Below, in pieces: positions 11,901 to 23,209 of a stretch of DNA of 64,000 nt. Numbering within the stretch: position 1 is the first letter of the stretch; every line of letters begins with the position of its first letter. Origin of the DNA: Glandiceps talaboti (Eukaryota > Hemichordata > Enteropneusta > Spengelidae); assembly GCF_964340395.1 (NCBI RefSeq), contig NC_135561.1, positions 3,676,001-3,740,000 of the forward strand, read 5' to 3'. The position numbers and the translations under genes were made by a program. The notes under the pieces were generated by a model. It saw nothing but the letters and a program-made list of their open reading frames with translations, was not told where the DNA came from and ran no database searches.

Positions 11901-12532
11901 TGTACAGTTGTGTTTTTCTTTTATGAAATTTACTGTTTTAGATAAACTTGTGTAATAATAACAGAACTCCCATGATGCATGAATGCCAGAGTTGCAGGGT
12001 ATTCTGGGTATTTGCAGGGTATTCTGGGTATTTACACTCATACTTGCAGCATTTGCTGCAGTGCTTTCACATAGTATATGACGACAGAGAACACAAGACT
12101 CATTCAGATACCCTGAGTATGCCACACTGTGTTTTATGTATCATTGGGTTCTGTCACAGATTTATTTGCTACCCAAAGTGAACATTATGTATATCACATG
12201 TTTAGTTTGTAGTATTGTCGGCATGCACATTCCAACAGTCAAAGCCGACAATGAAGTGTTCTCATTATTTTCAATGTTTGTTTGTCATTTTCAGTGGTTT
12301 TACTATTGAGTTTGGGTCGGCTACTACTGTATTGCTAGCATCAAATTTAGGAGTACCAATCAGCTCAACACATTGTAAAATAGGATCGGTGGTATCTGTT
12401 GGACGTGTGCGAGAACAGAAAAGTGTCAATTGGAGGCTGTTTGGTGGAATTATAATAGCTTGGTGTGTGACTGTACCTGCAGCAGGTGCTGTTAGTGCTG
12501 GCGTCATGGCTTTACTACAGAATGCCCTGTGA
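4671..12532 (+). CDS. SLC20A: SLC20/PiT sodium-dependent phosphate transporter (10 exons)
   Basis: Type III Na+/phosphate symporter of the plasma membrane. Exons: 4671-4970 (ATG 4676), 5576-5716, 6885-6970, 7919-8015, 8769-8888, 9591-9680, 10052-10150, 10431-10653, 11129-11314, 12295-12532. All introns are GT-AG and phases match, giving 524 residues. The PiT signature is present in both halves: GANDVANS at 27-34, just after the start, and GGNDVSNAIGP at about 379-389. The [21 protein letters not shown] and [16 protein letters not shown] segments are also typical. Exons 6-8 encode the hydrophilic central loop, rich in Asp, Glu, Lys and Gln. That loop is shorter than in human PiT-1/PiT-2 (about 650-680 residues), which explains the shorter protein. 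The start fits because family members begin a few residues before the first membrane segment, and CCAACATGG is a good context. A 5' untranslated exon must lie upstream. Family assignment is firm; PiT-1 versus PiT-2 cannot be decided and probably predates that split. Confidence 0.97.
5005..5470. repeat. Alternating (CTGT)n/(ATGT)n microsatellite in SLC20 intron 1
   Basis: Blocks alternate: CTGT (5005-5104), ATGT (5105-5146), CTGT (5147-5192), ATGT (5203-5360), then GT and ATGT blocks to about 5470. The array starts only about 35 bp after the exon 1 donor and fills most of intron 1. Exon 1 is open in frame through it, so retention of the intron would add a long Cys/Val/Leu/Tyr tail, but this is a repeat effect. 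Confidence 0.96.
5788..5960. repeat. (CTGT)n-(CTAT)n-(CA)n microsatellite
   Basis: About 20 CTGT units are followed by CTAT and TACA units and then by a CA run (about 5925-5959). It lies in SLC20 intron 2. Confidence 0.95.
7343..7560. repeat. 59-bp minisatellite, about 3.7 copies, in SLC20 intron 3
   Basis: The word CATAGAGTTA starts copies at 7343, 7402, 7461 and 7519. Each unit also contains AAACCAAGTCATTAAAGCC and GATACCCT. Copies are nearly identical, so the array is young. Confidence 0.9.
8001..8310. repeat. Tandem array that repeats the SLC20 exon 4 splice donor
   Basis: The word GATGGCCCT, which ends exon 4 just before its donor (GCAA/GTGAGT, exon end 8015), recurs eight times (about 8003, 8034, 8089, 8120, 8170, 8202, 8253 and 8283). 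Every copy is followed by GTGAGTA. Units of about 31 and 51 bp alternate, and the longer one adds ATAAGTCAATTCAGTCT. The array thus starts inside the exon and continues into intron 4, carrying seven extra copies of the donor. Confidence 0.92.
9059..9352. repeat. 59-bp minisatellite, about 5 copies, in SLC20 intron 5
   Basis: Each unit contains the imperfect palindrome ATGCTATGGACAGCAT followed by GGTATAGTAAATACATA and AAAATGTCACATTACAG. The copies differ by only a few bases. Confidence 0.92.
9690..9932. repeat. 48-bp minisatellite, about 5 copies, in SLC20 intron 6
   Basis: The array starts about 10 bp after the exon 6 donor (exon end 9680). Units contain AGTAACCACCAAAGACCAT, AAAGTTACAGACTGTG and CCTTTAAACAA. 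A single related copy follows the exon 2 donor of the SLC34 gene (about 55288). Confidence 0.9.
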
Positions 12533-14344
12533 TAGGGACCATGTATTCTTGCAAGCCAGGGCTAATATTTCTTCTGTGTCTCAAATATACATGTCTTGAC
12601 AGGGGCACCTTGGATGGTTACATAACATAGACTGTGGTTTATGATGATGGGGACCAAAAGATTTGCCAATCTATCATGGCTTTGATACAGAATTTCTTGA
12701 GATAGACAGTGGTCAGATATATCACAAAAAAGTCTCTTCATAACCAAATGTGAATAGACAACAACACTTACACAGTACTGAGGAGGGAAAGCAGTGCTGC
12801 AGTGCTAGCCATGTGAGTGCACTCATTTATTGCTAAAGGTGAAAGCAAAAGAGATGATATACACAAGTGGTTTGATTTATACATAAGCGCAAGTACAGGC
12901 TTTCTCTACAAACACAGTACTGCAAAACTGTACAGAAAAAAGCATATAACTGTCCAGAGTAGCCCGAGATGAAAAAACTTGTACATTTAGAGAACACTCT
13001 GGAGACCTATGTCTAACACAGTACTATATATGCTCTCAAAGGTGACAGCCATCAACTTAACAATCAAAATTGAATGAACATGTGCAGGCACTGAAAGAAA
13101 CTGCTAGACTCCGATGAACGGTATGCTACTACTAATATATCTGACCACTGAACACTTATCACACCTGGCATTTCTATGCTTTATTGGCTACAAAACTATT
13201 CACACTTGCTTACAAATACATAAGACTACAATTTCATTGCAAATTGCAGGACATTAAATGTCACTTCACAGCCGAATGTGAATGCACTACAAACACTAAC
13301 ACTTACACGATATTAGTGTAGGAAAGAGGTGCTCTTGTTTCTAGACTTTAATCTGAAGAAGGGAAACAAAAGGAAAAGGAAAACTGTACAGTACTAAACT
13401 TTGGGCGACTACTAGTCACCTGGATAAAGATTCTTCGAATTGTTAGGTAGTCTTGTATTTAAGACCCAGATCTGTGCTTTGAAGGTTGCCAAACAAACGC
13501 TAACGGTGACAGTTCCTCTGGCATGCTCAACAGTGCCTTTGGTGCTAATGTGATCTGTGGTTGCTTTTAAAGTTAGCAGAATTACCCAAGGGTCCAGCAG
13601 CTAGACTGTGTTTGGGTCAGCATGACTAACAAGTTGATGAACCCACTGTAACTATAACTCTGGGTGACATTGCCTGACATGTTCATTCAATGAGAAAAGT
13701 TACAAAAAGGGCAACTTGAATGGCATTAGCTCCCTTGGATTGAATAATATATATCCTCCACATCTTGAAATGAGAACATTTTTTGATGATGTTTTCACTT
13801 CATGAGGCTATAAGATGACTGGGTAACTTCTTGGCAAGTTCAAAAACTTCAGGGTCACAGTACTAATGATGCAAAATGCTGGCCGAAATGGAACTCTAGT
13901 AACGTTTAACAGTGCATTAGTGTTGGGATGTGTGTGCTTGAATGCAGAAGACTTATAGAAGTGCTTGCAGCTTATCATTTTGACAAAAGCATGTGATTGA
14001 TGTCTGAGTTGCTGAAAATAAAATTAGATTTACAATAGAAAGAGCAAATACTACATATGCTGTATTTTAAAAATATATACAAATATTACTCTAGTAATAG
14101 TCCAGATTCTATTTATTCTTTATAAAATCTTGCAAGCTTAGAGATTTCTTATCGGAACTTTCTATATCGAATATTTGTTGTGAGGAAGTCATTTACTTAA
14201 AGCTAGCCCCAGACCCCATGATTTGTTGATTTTGGCTTTTAATAATAATAACAATACTAATAAAATACATCTGTAATAAGTCCAGTTCATTTCTATAAGT
14301 TTGGTAGCAATATTGTTGAATAAAGTAAAAGGTAACTTGTTGAA
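12533..14344. other. Probable SLC20 3' UTR and intergenic DNA
   Basis: No coding sequence was recognised. The first AATAAA downstream of the stop codon is at 14017-14022, so the 3' UTR may be about 1.5 kb, but no functional site can be proven. A weak direct repeat is visible: segments at about 12717-12810 and 13254-13340 share AATGTGAAT and AACACTTACAC words. Confidence 0.4.
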
Positions 14345-14608
14345 TGCGTAACAAGTTTGTGCCCATCTGATCTGAGGGCAATGCTTCCTCAGCCATATGT
14401 GATAAGACGAGCAACCCGCACCAGTTTGTCAATGTCAAGTCATGCACTCATCAAACCAGTATCAAGAACTTACTCCACTGGCAGAACTTTCATCAACACT
14501 GCAGTCCATGTCTGGAATGGACTCCCTGACAATATAGTTGGAGTGATCAGTGATAATGGTGCTCAGTCCTTCAAGAACCGTGTGCACAAACACCTTTCAA
14601 CACCCTAA
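14345..14608 (+). mobile_element. 3' end of a non-LTR retrotransposon reverse-transcriptase ORF
   Basis: About 84 codons end with the arrangement typical of the C-terminal tail of LINE polymerases: an Arg/Thr-rich segment, then FINTAVHVWNGLPDNIV, then AQSFKNRVHKHLS before the stop. The aromatic-W-N-x-L-P core followed by a Ser-Phe-Lys segment is shared by CR1, L2, Jockey and related families. No RT or endonuclease domain is seen upstream, so this is a 5'-truncated copy. The following roughly 200 bp may be its 3' UTR. Confidence 0.7.
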
Positions 14609-15757
14609 AGAAACAGAAGATTCTCTAATGTACTCCTAAGCTGCTGTGAACCATTGTTTTGGCTCATGAGATTTACTTATATAGTGCTTTGCTGCTTATA
14701 TCTGTGTATGACCTGGTCACATCTTATGTGCTATTGTTCACTTTAGCAATTTATATATATATATATAAAAAAGTTCCTAATAGTACTCATAAATATACAC
14801 ATTGTTATGAACGTTGTCATGTATGTAGCATCCTCAGTCATCACTAGTGACCAGTCCAATACGTTAAGTAACCGGCTGAAAAACGTGAAAGATCCCTGAT
14901 TTTAAAATGTAATCACCGGAAGTATTATTGTATGTCAGTCAGTTGCTGGGAAGTAGAGACTTGGTCAACCAACCCTGTAACTATAGTTAACTACTCCCCC
15001 CACTAGTGTAACTCTTAAGGAAGAGATGTCTAAGTGAGCAGTGAGAGAACATAGCTAAAATCAACCAAGTGAAGGATCTATGTCACTCCTTATTAAATGG
15101 ATTACATGTTTTAACGTGGTACAGCATGGTTATTGTTGGATTGCTTTATGAACTATTGGTACATGTACTAAATTTTATGAATTTTATAGCTATATCAATA
15201 TTTTGGGATATTTTTAGAGTGTACACAGTAAATAATATACAGTCTATAATAAAACATTCTATTCATCAAATTGTGTGTGGTCAATTCTTATTAGCACCCT
15301 CCCTCTCCCATCCCCTCATCCCCTATTACAGTGGTTCCTTCTGTCCATCATACATAATTTCTCGGACATGCAGTGCAATGCAATATTAAATTTCATTCAA
15401 TTCTGGCAAAAAGGTGACATATCATATTGTTAAGTGTTCTCCCTGAACAAGGTAACAGGGGCGCCGCGCCCTCTTGTAAATTCTTGGCGCCCCCTTGTAA
15501 GTTTTGACGATTCTACATATGTACATCTCTTTAATAAACTATGAGAGGATTCTCACTACTCTTCACACATAATCAGATACCGTCCATTCATCAATGCACA
15601 TATTCTGTACATGACCCTGTGTTGTTCATGTTGGTATTTTTATAACTGTTTTGGAACTGTATATCTTTAACACGAGAAAGCAATCACTGATTATTATTTA
15701 TGACAGTATGAGATTCATATAATATTACGGAAATAATTTATATTCATTGTTCTGTTA
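14609..15757. other. Non-coding stretch
   Basis: Likely LINE 3' UTR at the start, including a short (TA)n near 14752. Near 15450-15510, two short direct repeats of a GCGCC...CTTGTAA motif are seen. No gene recognised. Confidence 0.4.
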
Positions 15758-16050
15758 GTCTAGTTCCGATACAGTATCGTTACGATTTATACCTTCACTC
15801 AGTCTAGTTCCTATACAGTATCGTTCCGATTTATACCTTCACTCACAGTCTAGTTCCGATCCTATATAGTATCGTTACGATTTATACCTTCACTCACAGT
15901 CTAGTTCCGATCCTATATAGTATCGTTACGATTTATACCTTCACTCACAGTCTAGTTCCTATACAGTATCGTTACGATTTATACCTTCACTCACAGTCTA
16001 GTTCCGATCCTATATAGTATCGTTACGATTTATACCTTCACTCACAGTTA
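15758..16050. repeat. About 50-bp minisatellite, about 6 copies
   Basis: Units contain GTCTAGTTCC, a variable CGATCCTATATAGTATCG or TATACAGTATCG segment, and ATTTATACCTTCACTCACA. Two unit types, differing by CGATCCTATATAG versus CTATACAG, alternate along the array. Confidence 0.92.
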
Positions 16051-16060
16051 GAAACCACAG

Positions 16061-16616
16061 TTGGCATCCAGACTATTTTTCTATTTAATATTTATTTGTT
16101 TACTGTTTATGCAGAGTTTAATTTTGCAACGAATTGGGAGAATGCCAATGTTTAGTACAGATTTGAAAGGCTATGTATATTTCTTCAATAAAAGTGATAA
16201 ACTTGGCACCGGTTAGTCGGTTACTATAGCTGTTAACTGTTTTTAACAACATTCACGGACAGTGTGAGTGATAAGATGAGATGTACACTCAATAAAATAC
16301 ATCGTTTTATTAAACAATTTTCTTACTATATATGAATTTGTACTTTGGCATGTAAAGTACTCGTAAAAATAAATGTTGAGTGCATGCTCATCTCACTTTT
16401 ACATCTCAAAACACACAAAACAAATTGACAATCATTGAATCTTCAATTTGGTCACAAAACTACCGATTGTAAAATGTGGCCCTCCCCCAAACACAATAAT
16501 GCAAAATATTATCCTCCCCCAAGAACATCAGTGGTTTGTAAAATGTGACCCTCCCCTCCCCTCCCCCAATTCCTCTGGCCCTCCCTCCTGTATCGGTATT
16601 TTAAAGGGGTGATATC
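16061..16616. other. Intergenic DNA with repeated C-rich words
   Basis: Three copies of a TGTAAAATGTG-type word followed by CCCTCCCC stretches lie at about 16468-16600. They resemble the subterminal words of the 2-kb element at 61290-63331 (AAAACA...TGACCCCCC), so this may be a degraded relative. No gene seen. Confidence 0.35.
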
Positions 16617-16760
16617 AATATTCATTCATTCATTCATTCATTTTATTGCCAATTTAAAGTAAGTTACAATTACAAAATGACAGGAAATAAATAAACAGAT
16701 TGGCAATTTGGAGTAAAAAAATAGCTTTTCGCTAATCAAGTTTGGCTCCACAATCGGAGA
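16617..16760 (-). mobile_element. LINE 3' end on the minus strand
   Basis: Read on the minus strand, the sequence ends with AATTGGCAATAAAATGAATG followed by about five ATGA units. An AATAAA followed by a short tandem ATGA tail is typical of CR1/L2-type LINE 3' termini. No coding part remains. Confidence 0.5.
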
Positions 16761-17035
16761 TCGGAGTACATTTCTAGAGTACTCCCAAGCCGTTACAACA
16801 AAAAACTGATACCAGTGATAGCATTAATCCTGCTCGCCGACGGAGACTGTACTGTAGTGTACTTTGTCTGCAAGAGGAGGCTCTTTCAGTCTTTGAAATA
16901 AACACGGTGGAGCCATGTCATGGAGACACAATACACTATGATATATTTTGCACCGTCACCTCAGTCGTCACCCCATACAATGAACAATTTCCTTTTCAAA
17001 ATACTTGAACCATTACTACATTTGAAAACAAAATC

Positions 17036-17043
17036 TTCTAGAA
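17036..17043. promoter_or_regulatory. Heat-shock element core (distal)
   Basis: TTCTAGAA, two inverted NGAAN units with the correct 2-bp spacing, lies about 320 bp upstream of the BAG3-like start codon. A further TTC follows at 17047, but with 3-bp spacing. Confidence 0.45.
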
Positions 17044-17120
17044 CAGTTCTGTGTCATCACAAGGGCGACTGTCTGTCATTTAAACTTGCATGCTCTTAGT
17101 GCTGTGCTGCAGAATCGTCC

Positions 17121-17135
17121 AGAAGCTTCCGGAAA
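17121..17135. promoter_or_regulatory. Perfect three-unit heat-shock element
   Basis: AGAAGCTTCCGGAAA matches the HSF1 consensus nGAAnnTTCnnGAAn at every fixed position. It lies about 225 bp upstream of the start codon of the BAG3-like gene. Vertebrate BAG3 is a well-known HSF1 target, so the site fits its gene. Function is inferred. Confidence 0.7.
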
Positions 17136-17274
17136 TTTAGAGTTACAACGCCCCCTAGAGGCCGTGATCATGACTGTTGGTTCATCTGTTATCTGGAGTT
17201 TGATTGGTCCTAATAATTAACTTGAACGAATTTTGACGAATCAAGGAACACTTTAGGAAAAGGTCCTACAAATG

Positions 17275-17282
17275 TTCTGGAA
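17275..17282. promoter_or_regulatory. Heat-shock element core (proximal)
   Basis: TTCTGGAA, two inverted units, lies 78 bp upstream of the BAG3-like start codon. It is the third HSE core in a 250-bp region. Confidence 0.45.
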
Positions 17283-17359
17283 AACCCGTGACCTCTCTCG
17301 AGTGGTAGAGAAAGATACGGAAGTCGGGATACTGTCAGGTTAAAACGGAGGCCGGCGAG

Positions 17360-20300
17360 ATGTCTGGCTCATTTCAGTACAGTTCAACGAGCCAAAGTAC
17401 AGGTGCTAATAGCAGATTTCGTCCAACGACACCCGATCCACACAATCCTTTACCACAAGGCTGGGAAATGTTGTACGACACACAAACCGGTTGGCCGTTT
17501 TTCGTTGATCACAACACACGGCGTACAACATGGCAGGACCCTCGGAGATCAAGACCGGTATGTGAAACATGCGTCTCAGCTTTCTGCTAATTTTAGATCA
17601 TAGTACGAAGTGGAAATCAGTCAGCATTTTACTGTAGCTATCTATATGGAATGAAGTGTCGCATAGACATTTTAATGTAATGTTGTAATCACTAATCACT
17701 TTGTTTGTAATAATAGATTCATCTAGTAATGCATCCTTGATCAAATTAACATAACAAACGTTAATTTTGTTACACAATGTACACTAATTGAGTAATTCTA
17801 TAGTCCATCGGTTTGTGCGTGTGATAATTAACGATTTGTTAAATAATTACCAGGTCACCGGTAAACTTCCAAAATAAAACTGTAAAACGGTATGATATGT
17901 ATTTTCTTCCGAAAACGTGTTTTAAATTGTTGAGTCATTGCTTGTTAGTTTTGTGCCCGTTGTTTCTTTCTCACACAAAAGCTGACGTCACCCCACAGTT
18001 GCTTGAGGGCTAGTGTGCTAATTCAGATCATGGATGTATTCAGATTCAAGGCTGTTCAATTTCTTTCATTGATATCCACCCAACTTTGAACAAATATTAG
18101 TCTGTCATTCAATGTTTCTTCAACTGGTTGTTACTCGTCAAATGTCAATCTGCAGTCACCCCAAACTTTAAAGTAATGAAAACTATACCATTTAGGATTC
18201 CACATTAGATAAGTTGTAGTACAATTCTGAATATTTGATTGTATCAAAAACATATTTGTCTTTCAAAACACCTCAAATATTATAACTTTGATAATCCATT
18301 CTACCATCAGTAGTCTATAACTTAAGTTACAGTATCATTTAAGTTAAGGTGCCCCCCCACCCCCACCCACATCATGTAGCCCATCACTTAGCCATGCTAA
18401 ATGTAAGAACAGTGTTCTGTAAAACACTGTCACAAAAACTTATTGCAAACTACTGATGTTGGCTTGACTTTCACTGTGGTTGTGTTTGTTTTCACCACAG
18501 TTGTGATGGCTTTGTGTCAATAAGGCACTACCTGAATGTTGCAATTGAGAACAATAGTTGTGGGTATTTGTAATTAACTTGAGGGGTCATTGTCAATGTT
18601 TTGTGTAAGGCTAGACTCCTTAACACAACTCAATGTTGCATCACTCTGACATTTTTGGAACTTACATAGACTGTACCAATTTGATATACAAAGCTATAGT
18701 TTTTATGCATCATTTTGGTCAAATGTACTCAATGTAAATGACCCTTTATTGTCTTTCAGAGTGCCAGTTCATTTGATTCACCATTTGGAAGGCAGTCTCC
18801 CTTTGGAGGAGAGTCAGTGTTCATAGGAAGGCAGCATCCACATGATTATCCTGATGAATATTACTGGGATGAAAGACCAGCTCAAAGACCAACAACTGGA
18901 TCACCAAGGCTTCCACGGGGTAATAATGGCAAGCAGAGTGGTCCCAGAGTAAATTGGTCACCAAACATCAGTCCAAGAAATAATCACATGGGAGCGTCAG
19001 GGGTTGATAGACCCAGGGAAAGAAATATACCTATTGAAATATTAGGAGAGCCCAAAACACAGTCGCCACGCAGATATGTGTCCACCAAAACTCACCGAAT
19101 TGGTGGCGATCCACACAGACAAGAGGTTGAACATCAACATCAACGGTTCAAACAACAGCAACGATCAATGGCTGAAGAGGAAGGAGCTGGTGGCAATTCT
19201 TATTCTGTTGATGATCACACAGAGGAAAGGTCAATACCCATCAAGGTTGAGAAATCCTCATCCAGAACACCAAAACAGTCACCACGGCAACAAACACACA
19301 CAGAGACTCCAAAGAGTGGTACAGCTTCAATGGATGCAAATGCATCGACTAGGACACCAGAAAACCAGATTATACCACAGTTGGTAGAAATTGATAAAAT
19401 TATGAGAGATACTAGTGTTCTACAACAGAGAGTTGATGCCTTCCAAGGAACTAAATCCGACAAAGAATATTTACAGTTAGAAGAATTTCTAACCAGAAAT
19501 TTACTTAAACTTGATAACATAGAATCTAACGGTAATGAAGAAGTTCGGCATTTCAGGAGAAATACTGTTAGAAGTGTACAAAATGCTATCGAGTTACTTG
19601 AACAGAAAGTGTCTACGGAAAATGTGAGGGATGCAGCTGATGTAGGAATAAGAAAGGATGACAAAATGGAAAATGTAGACAATGTACAAAGTTGTGCAGA
19701 TGTAGCAAGTATACAAGGTTGCGAATTTGAGAAAAATCTGGAGAAAAACCATGACGATGTTGTCAAGATGGAAGAAGGCAATTCAAAAGATGAAATTCTA
19801 CTGCAAGGTGAAGATGCTCATGTCGATTTGAATGAAGATGTGAAACAGGAAGATACTGAAAATGTAGAGAGTTGCCAAAATAGTGAAAGTAGAGATGAAA
19901 ACAGTACCTTAAATCCAGAGGATAGTCGTGTAGATTTAGTGAAAATGGAAGATTCTGATTTGAAAGTAAATCCAGAGGAAACTCGTATAGATTTAGTTGA
20001 GGGAAAAGATCTTGATTTGAAAGCTGAGATAGTGAAAGATAATGCAGATGAAGTAGAAAATACTGATGCTGTGATAATAGATGAGGAATGTCAGATTACA
20101 GATTATACAGTAACAAATGATGAGGTGAATATGAAAGAAAATCATGTGGATGAAGTGATCATGTCTGATGATAATTTAGAGGTAGTTAAACAGAAAGTGG
20201 AAAGTGAGGTTGGAAATGATATTATAGATAGTGGAAATATACCAGTAGAAGGTGTAGGTGAAGAGAAAACAGAAAATATAGAGATGGTAGTTAATTATCA

Positions 20301-20481
20301 ACATACAGAGAGTCAAGATCCGCAACACCAAGAATCTGATCTGAAAGAAATTAAAGAGTGTGATGACATCAAACCTGAGATTCAAGACAACTGTCAATCA
20401 AACCATCACCATGACGATGCAGCAGACGTAATTCAGGATGTAGAAATGAATGAAGTAATAACAAAGACAGAATCTGCTTAG
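17360..20481 (+). CDS. BAG3: BAG3/starvin-type co-chaperone (WW, IPV-like and BAG domains)
   Basis: Hsp70 nucleotide-exchange co-chaperone of chaperone-assisted selective autophagy. Exons 17360-17557 and 18760-20481 join in phase 0 to give 639 residues. An N-terminal WW domain (about 31-62; W35, W58, P61) would bind PPxY partners. Two IPI motifs, at 156-158 (in RNIPIEI) and 225-227 (in RSIPIKV), match the IPV-type motifs by which BAG3 holds small heat-shock proteins. The BAG domain (about 270-352) contains [17 protein letters not shown] and a basic C-terminal helix, closely like human BAG3, and would bind the Hsp70 ATPase domain. The last roughly 280 residues are a highly acidic, low-complexity tail with repeated VDLVKMED-like words and no counterpart that I recognise. 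The intron splits WW from the rest, as in vertebrate BAG3. The domain order WW-IPV-IPV-BAG makes the assignment strong. Confidence 0.93.
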
Positions 20482-20759
20482 TTACCATAGTAACATAACT
20501 TATTTAATCATTAGATTTCAGACAATACTGCCAGTGTACCCTTTCATGTAGCATTTAGATAGATTAGATATCATCCAAGCTATTATGTATCGGTAGCATT
20601 GTATTTTGTGCAATTATTTTATGTCTACTCAGTTTTGTCAACTTTAAGAATTTTCTTAAATTATTACAACTTTGTAAAGAAATATTCTATGTTTTTATTT
20701 TGAAGTGTATTTTTTTTTTGGTCATAACCAATGCCGCTGTCGTGCAGTGTTAAGACTCC

Positions 20760-20765
20760 AATAAA
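20760..20765 (+). terminator. Poly(A) signal of the BAG3-like gene
   Basis: AATAAA lies about 280 bp after the stop codon, following a U-rich 3' UTR. Confidence 0.65.
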
Positions 20766-20785
20766 TATTTCAACTTTAAATTTAT

Positions 20786-21542
20786 GTTTTTGATGTGATT
20801 TATTGTATTGTATATATGTACCATAGTATGCCATGCTGGGACGGGAGTATGTGTGCCTGAATCCAGGTCAAGGTCAAAGGTAAATTAAGTAAACATATTT
20901 TTAGATAAAAAAAAGCCTGAAAAACACATACATAAATATATAATAATCATACGATTTAGTTTAGAAAAATACAGTGAAATCTGGGCAAGTCTGGTGTTTT
21001 ACTGATTTGACACAAGTGTTTTTACATAAATACAAGACACATAGTTTAACTCAAACTAATAACAGAGACAACACAACACACGCACACACAGCTGGATGAT
21101 GTACCTAATCACATTGACAAGGGATAAGCATTGCTTTCACAGTACAGTAGAAGTAGGCTTCTGTTGAAACGATCACACATGGACTTGACCTTGTTTATTT
21201 TCCCACTAATAAACAATATTTGTTTGTTCTACATCCAAACTAAGTGTGACATCCCTACCACATTTATTTTGAAGTTCTCTGTATTTGTGTTTTAAAAATG
21301 TCCCATCGGTGAAATGACACACCAACCTTATTTCTACTGTAATAATAGCAGTAGTGTAAAACTCATGATACACAGGACATGTCAGTCTGAATAGTTCCAA
21401 CCTATTTCATTGTCGGAATATTTCCACCAAATCTCTAGTTGTCTTTGTCAGCTGTTACCTATCAGTTGAGATCATATGACAAGTCACATGACATCAACGA
21501 GAGGACAATACACCAATGTAGCTGTCTGCCCCTTGTCACTCT
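20786..21542. other. Intergenic stretch
   Basis: No gene was recognised. A GTATGCCATG segment near 20826 belongs to a short dispersed repeat also found at about 7110, 22065 and 32385. Confidence 0.4.
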
Positions 21543-21791
21543 TTAAAGGAAAGTCCAGTGTACTTTAGTACACTTGTATTGATTACTGCTGTCAATTGAA
21601 TTATGATTTTGGGTGATAAAATAGCACCTGGTAACTATATTGAACCATAGTTGGCCACTGTCTATGATTCAACTTTGAAATCTGGAAAAGAAGCCCTACT
21701 GCACTACATGTGTTCAGACATTTTATCACCTAAAATCAACCAATGCAAGTGTACTAAATGTAGAAATAAGACAGAATGGGCTTTTCCTTAA
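21543..21791. mobile_element. MITE flanked by TTAA
   Basis: A 249-bp segment is bounded by TTAA on both sides (21543-21546 and 21788-21791). The ends are short inverted repeats (AGGAAAGTCC against GGAAAAGCCC), and the interior is an imperfect palindrome that pairs TTAGTACACTTGTATTGATT with its inverted counterpart near 21740. TTAA target sites are typical of piggyBac and Kolobok elements. There is no ORF. Confidence 0.5.
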
Positions 21792-22187
21792 GACATAACA
21801 TCAATGACTTCTTTACACTTCTCATACAAACATGGTCCCTGGTGTTGTGACCTAATTAAGTCTGTTTTTGGGGTCAATGGTAGCACAATGTTGGCAGATG
21901 TTTACATTGGACAAAGAAATATGTATAATAATTTAATATCCATAACAAGGAAACTGCATCATTTAGTTTCAGAACTCAACCAATATGTAAATGTATAATA
22001 CTAAAGATTTGTGATAGGTGAGTATATGGTCATAGATGAGTTAATTTTTAAAAGTATGAAATGTCAGTGCGCCCTCACACATCAGCCAAAGTGGCATGGA
22101 CGTCATATCTTGCATATGAAGGTAAGAATGTGACATAGTGATAATAGTCATAGTTTTTCTACAAAGGTTAGTGCTTAACACTTTTAC

Positions 22188-22250
22188 ACAATAGTTTATA
22201 ACAATAGTTTATAACAATAGCTTATAACAATAGTTTATAACAATAGTTAT
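22188..22250. repeat. 15-bp tandem repeat (TTTATAACAATAG)
   Basis: About four near-identical copies of AACAATAGTTTATAA-type units. Nothing else of note in the flanking stretch 21792-22764, where no gene was seen. Confidence 0.85.
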
Positions 22251-22764
22251 TGTCATGAAATTGGAATACATGAATAGAGCCATCTAAATATATATAAACT
22301 ATTTTATTTATTATTCATACATTTGTATTTGGTACACATAGATCTTTGCACATTTTTGTCAGGATGGTTTGAAAACAAAATATTTCCATTTAATTCAAAT
22401 ATCAGTCAAAATTAAATGGGTCACCATTCGAGGAAATACATGTATTTTTATACACTTTGGATTCTGTAGTCATGAATATGCATTGCTCATCTAAGGAATA
22501 TTCATGTCTGCTAAAATTCATGAGAAACAGTGTACCACTAAAGAACAATGGACAGCTTGACAAAGCCTGTCAAACAAAATGTTAAAAAATAGCTGTAAGT
22601 AAACAACATGCACTATTTTTACAACCACTTTAAAATGTAATGCTAACAGAACCATCAAGATGGCAGAATGAATGGAATTATCAGCTTAGTACTAATAGGT
22701 TCTCAGTTGTAGCACAACCTAGGGTTCAAATTACTTACAAATAATGTCATTTCACCTGTTCAGG

Positions 22765-23115
22765 TGGACAGGTTTCGTCAAACTATCACTCAGCTAGCTT
22801 CACTGGTAGGCAGTGTAGTGGGAATGAGTTTGTCTAGTAGTAAAACCAACAAATGAACAGGTTTTGTCAAACTATCAGCTGGTTTCACTGCTAGGCAGTG
22901 TAGTGGGGATGAGTTGGTCTAGCAGTAAAACCAACAAATGAACAGGTTTTGTCAAACTATCAGCTGGCTTCACTGCTAGGCAGTGTAGTGGGGATGAGTT
23001 GGTCTAGCAGTAAAACCAACAAATGGACAGGTTTTGCCAAACTATCAGCTGGCTTCACTGCTAGGCAGTGTAGTGGGGATGAGTTGGTCTAGCAGTAAAA
23101 CCAACAAATGGACAG
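22765..23115. repeat. 85-bp minisatellite, about 4 copies
   Basis: Copies start with TGGACAG or TGAACAG at 22765, 22854, 22939, 23024 and 23109. The first is 89 bp and the next three exactly 85 bp. The words flanking the array are alike: GGACAGCTTGACAAAGCCTG at about 22551 and GGACAGTTTGACAAAGCCTG at about 23110. Confidence 0.93.
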
Positions 23116-23203
23116 TTTGACAAAGCCTGTAAATCTGAACAAGCAAAATGTTACTTGTAAGTAATAAGAAGCCTTGGTCATAGTACAATAACTAGTTATT
23201 ATT

Positions 23204-23209
23204 TTTATT
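23204..23209 (-). terminator. Poly(A) signal of CCDC127
   Basis: AATAAA on the minus strand, about 127 bp after the stop codon. Confidence 0.5.

Noticed and set aside
12717-13340. Weak direct repeat in the SLC20 downstream region
   Set aside because: Similarity is limited to a few short words; not enough to define a unit.
19215-19781. 188-codon minus-strand ORF
   Set aside because: Antisense shadow of the BAG3-like BAG domain region, with no family features.
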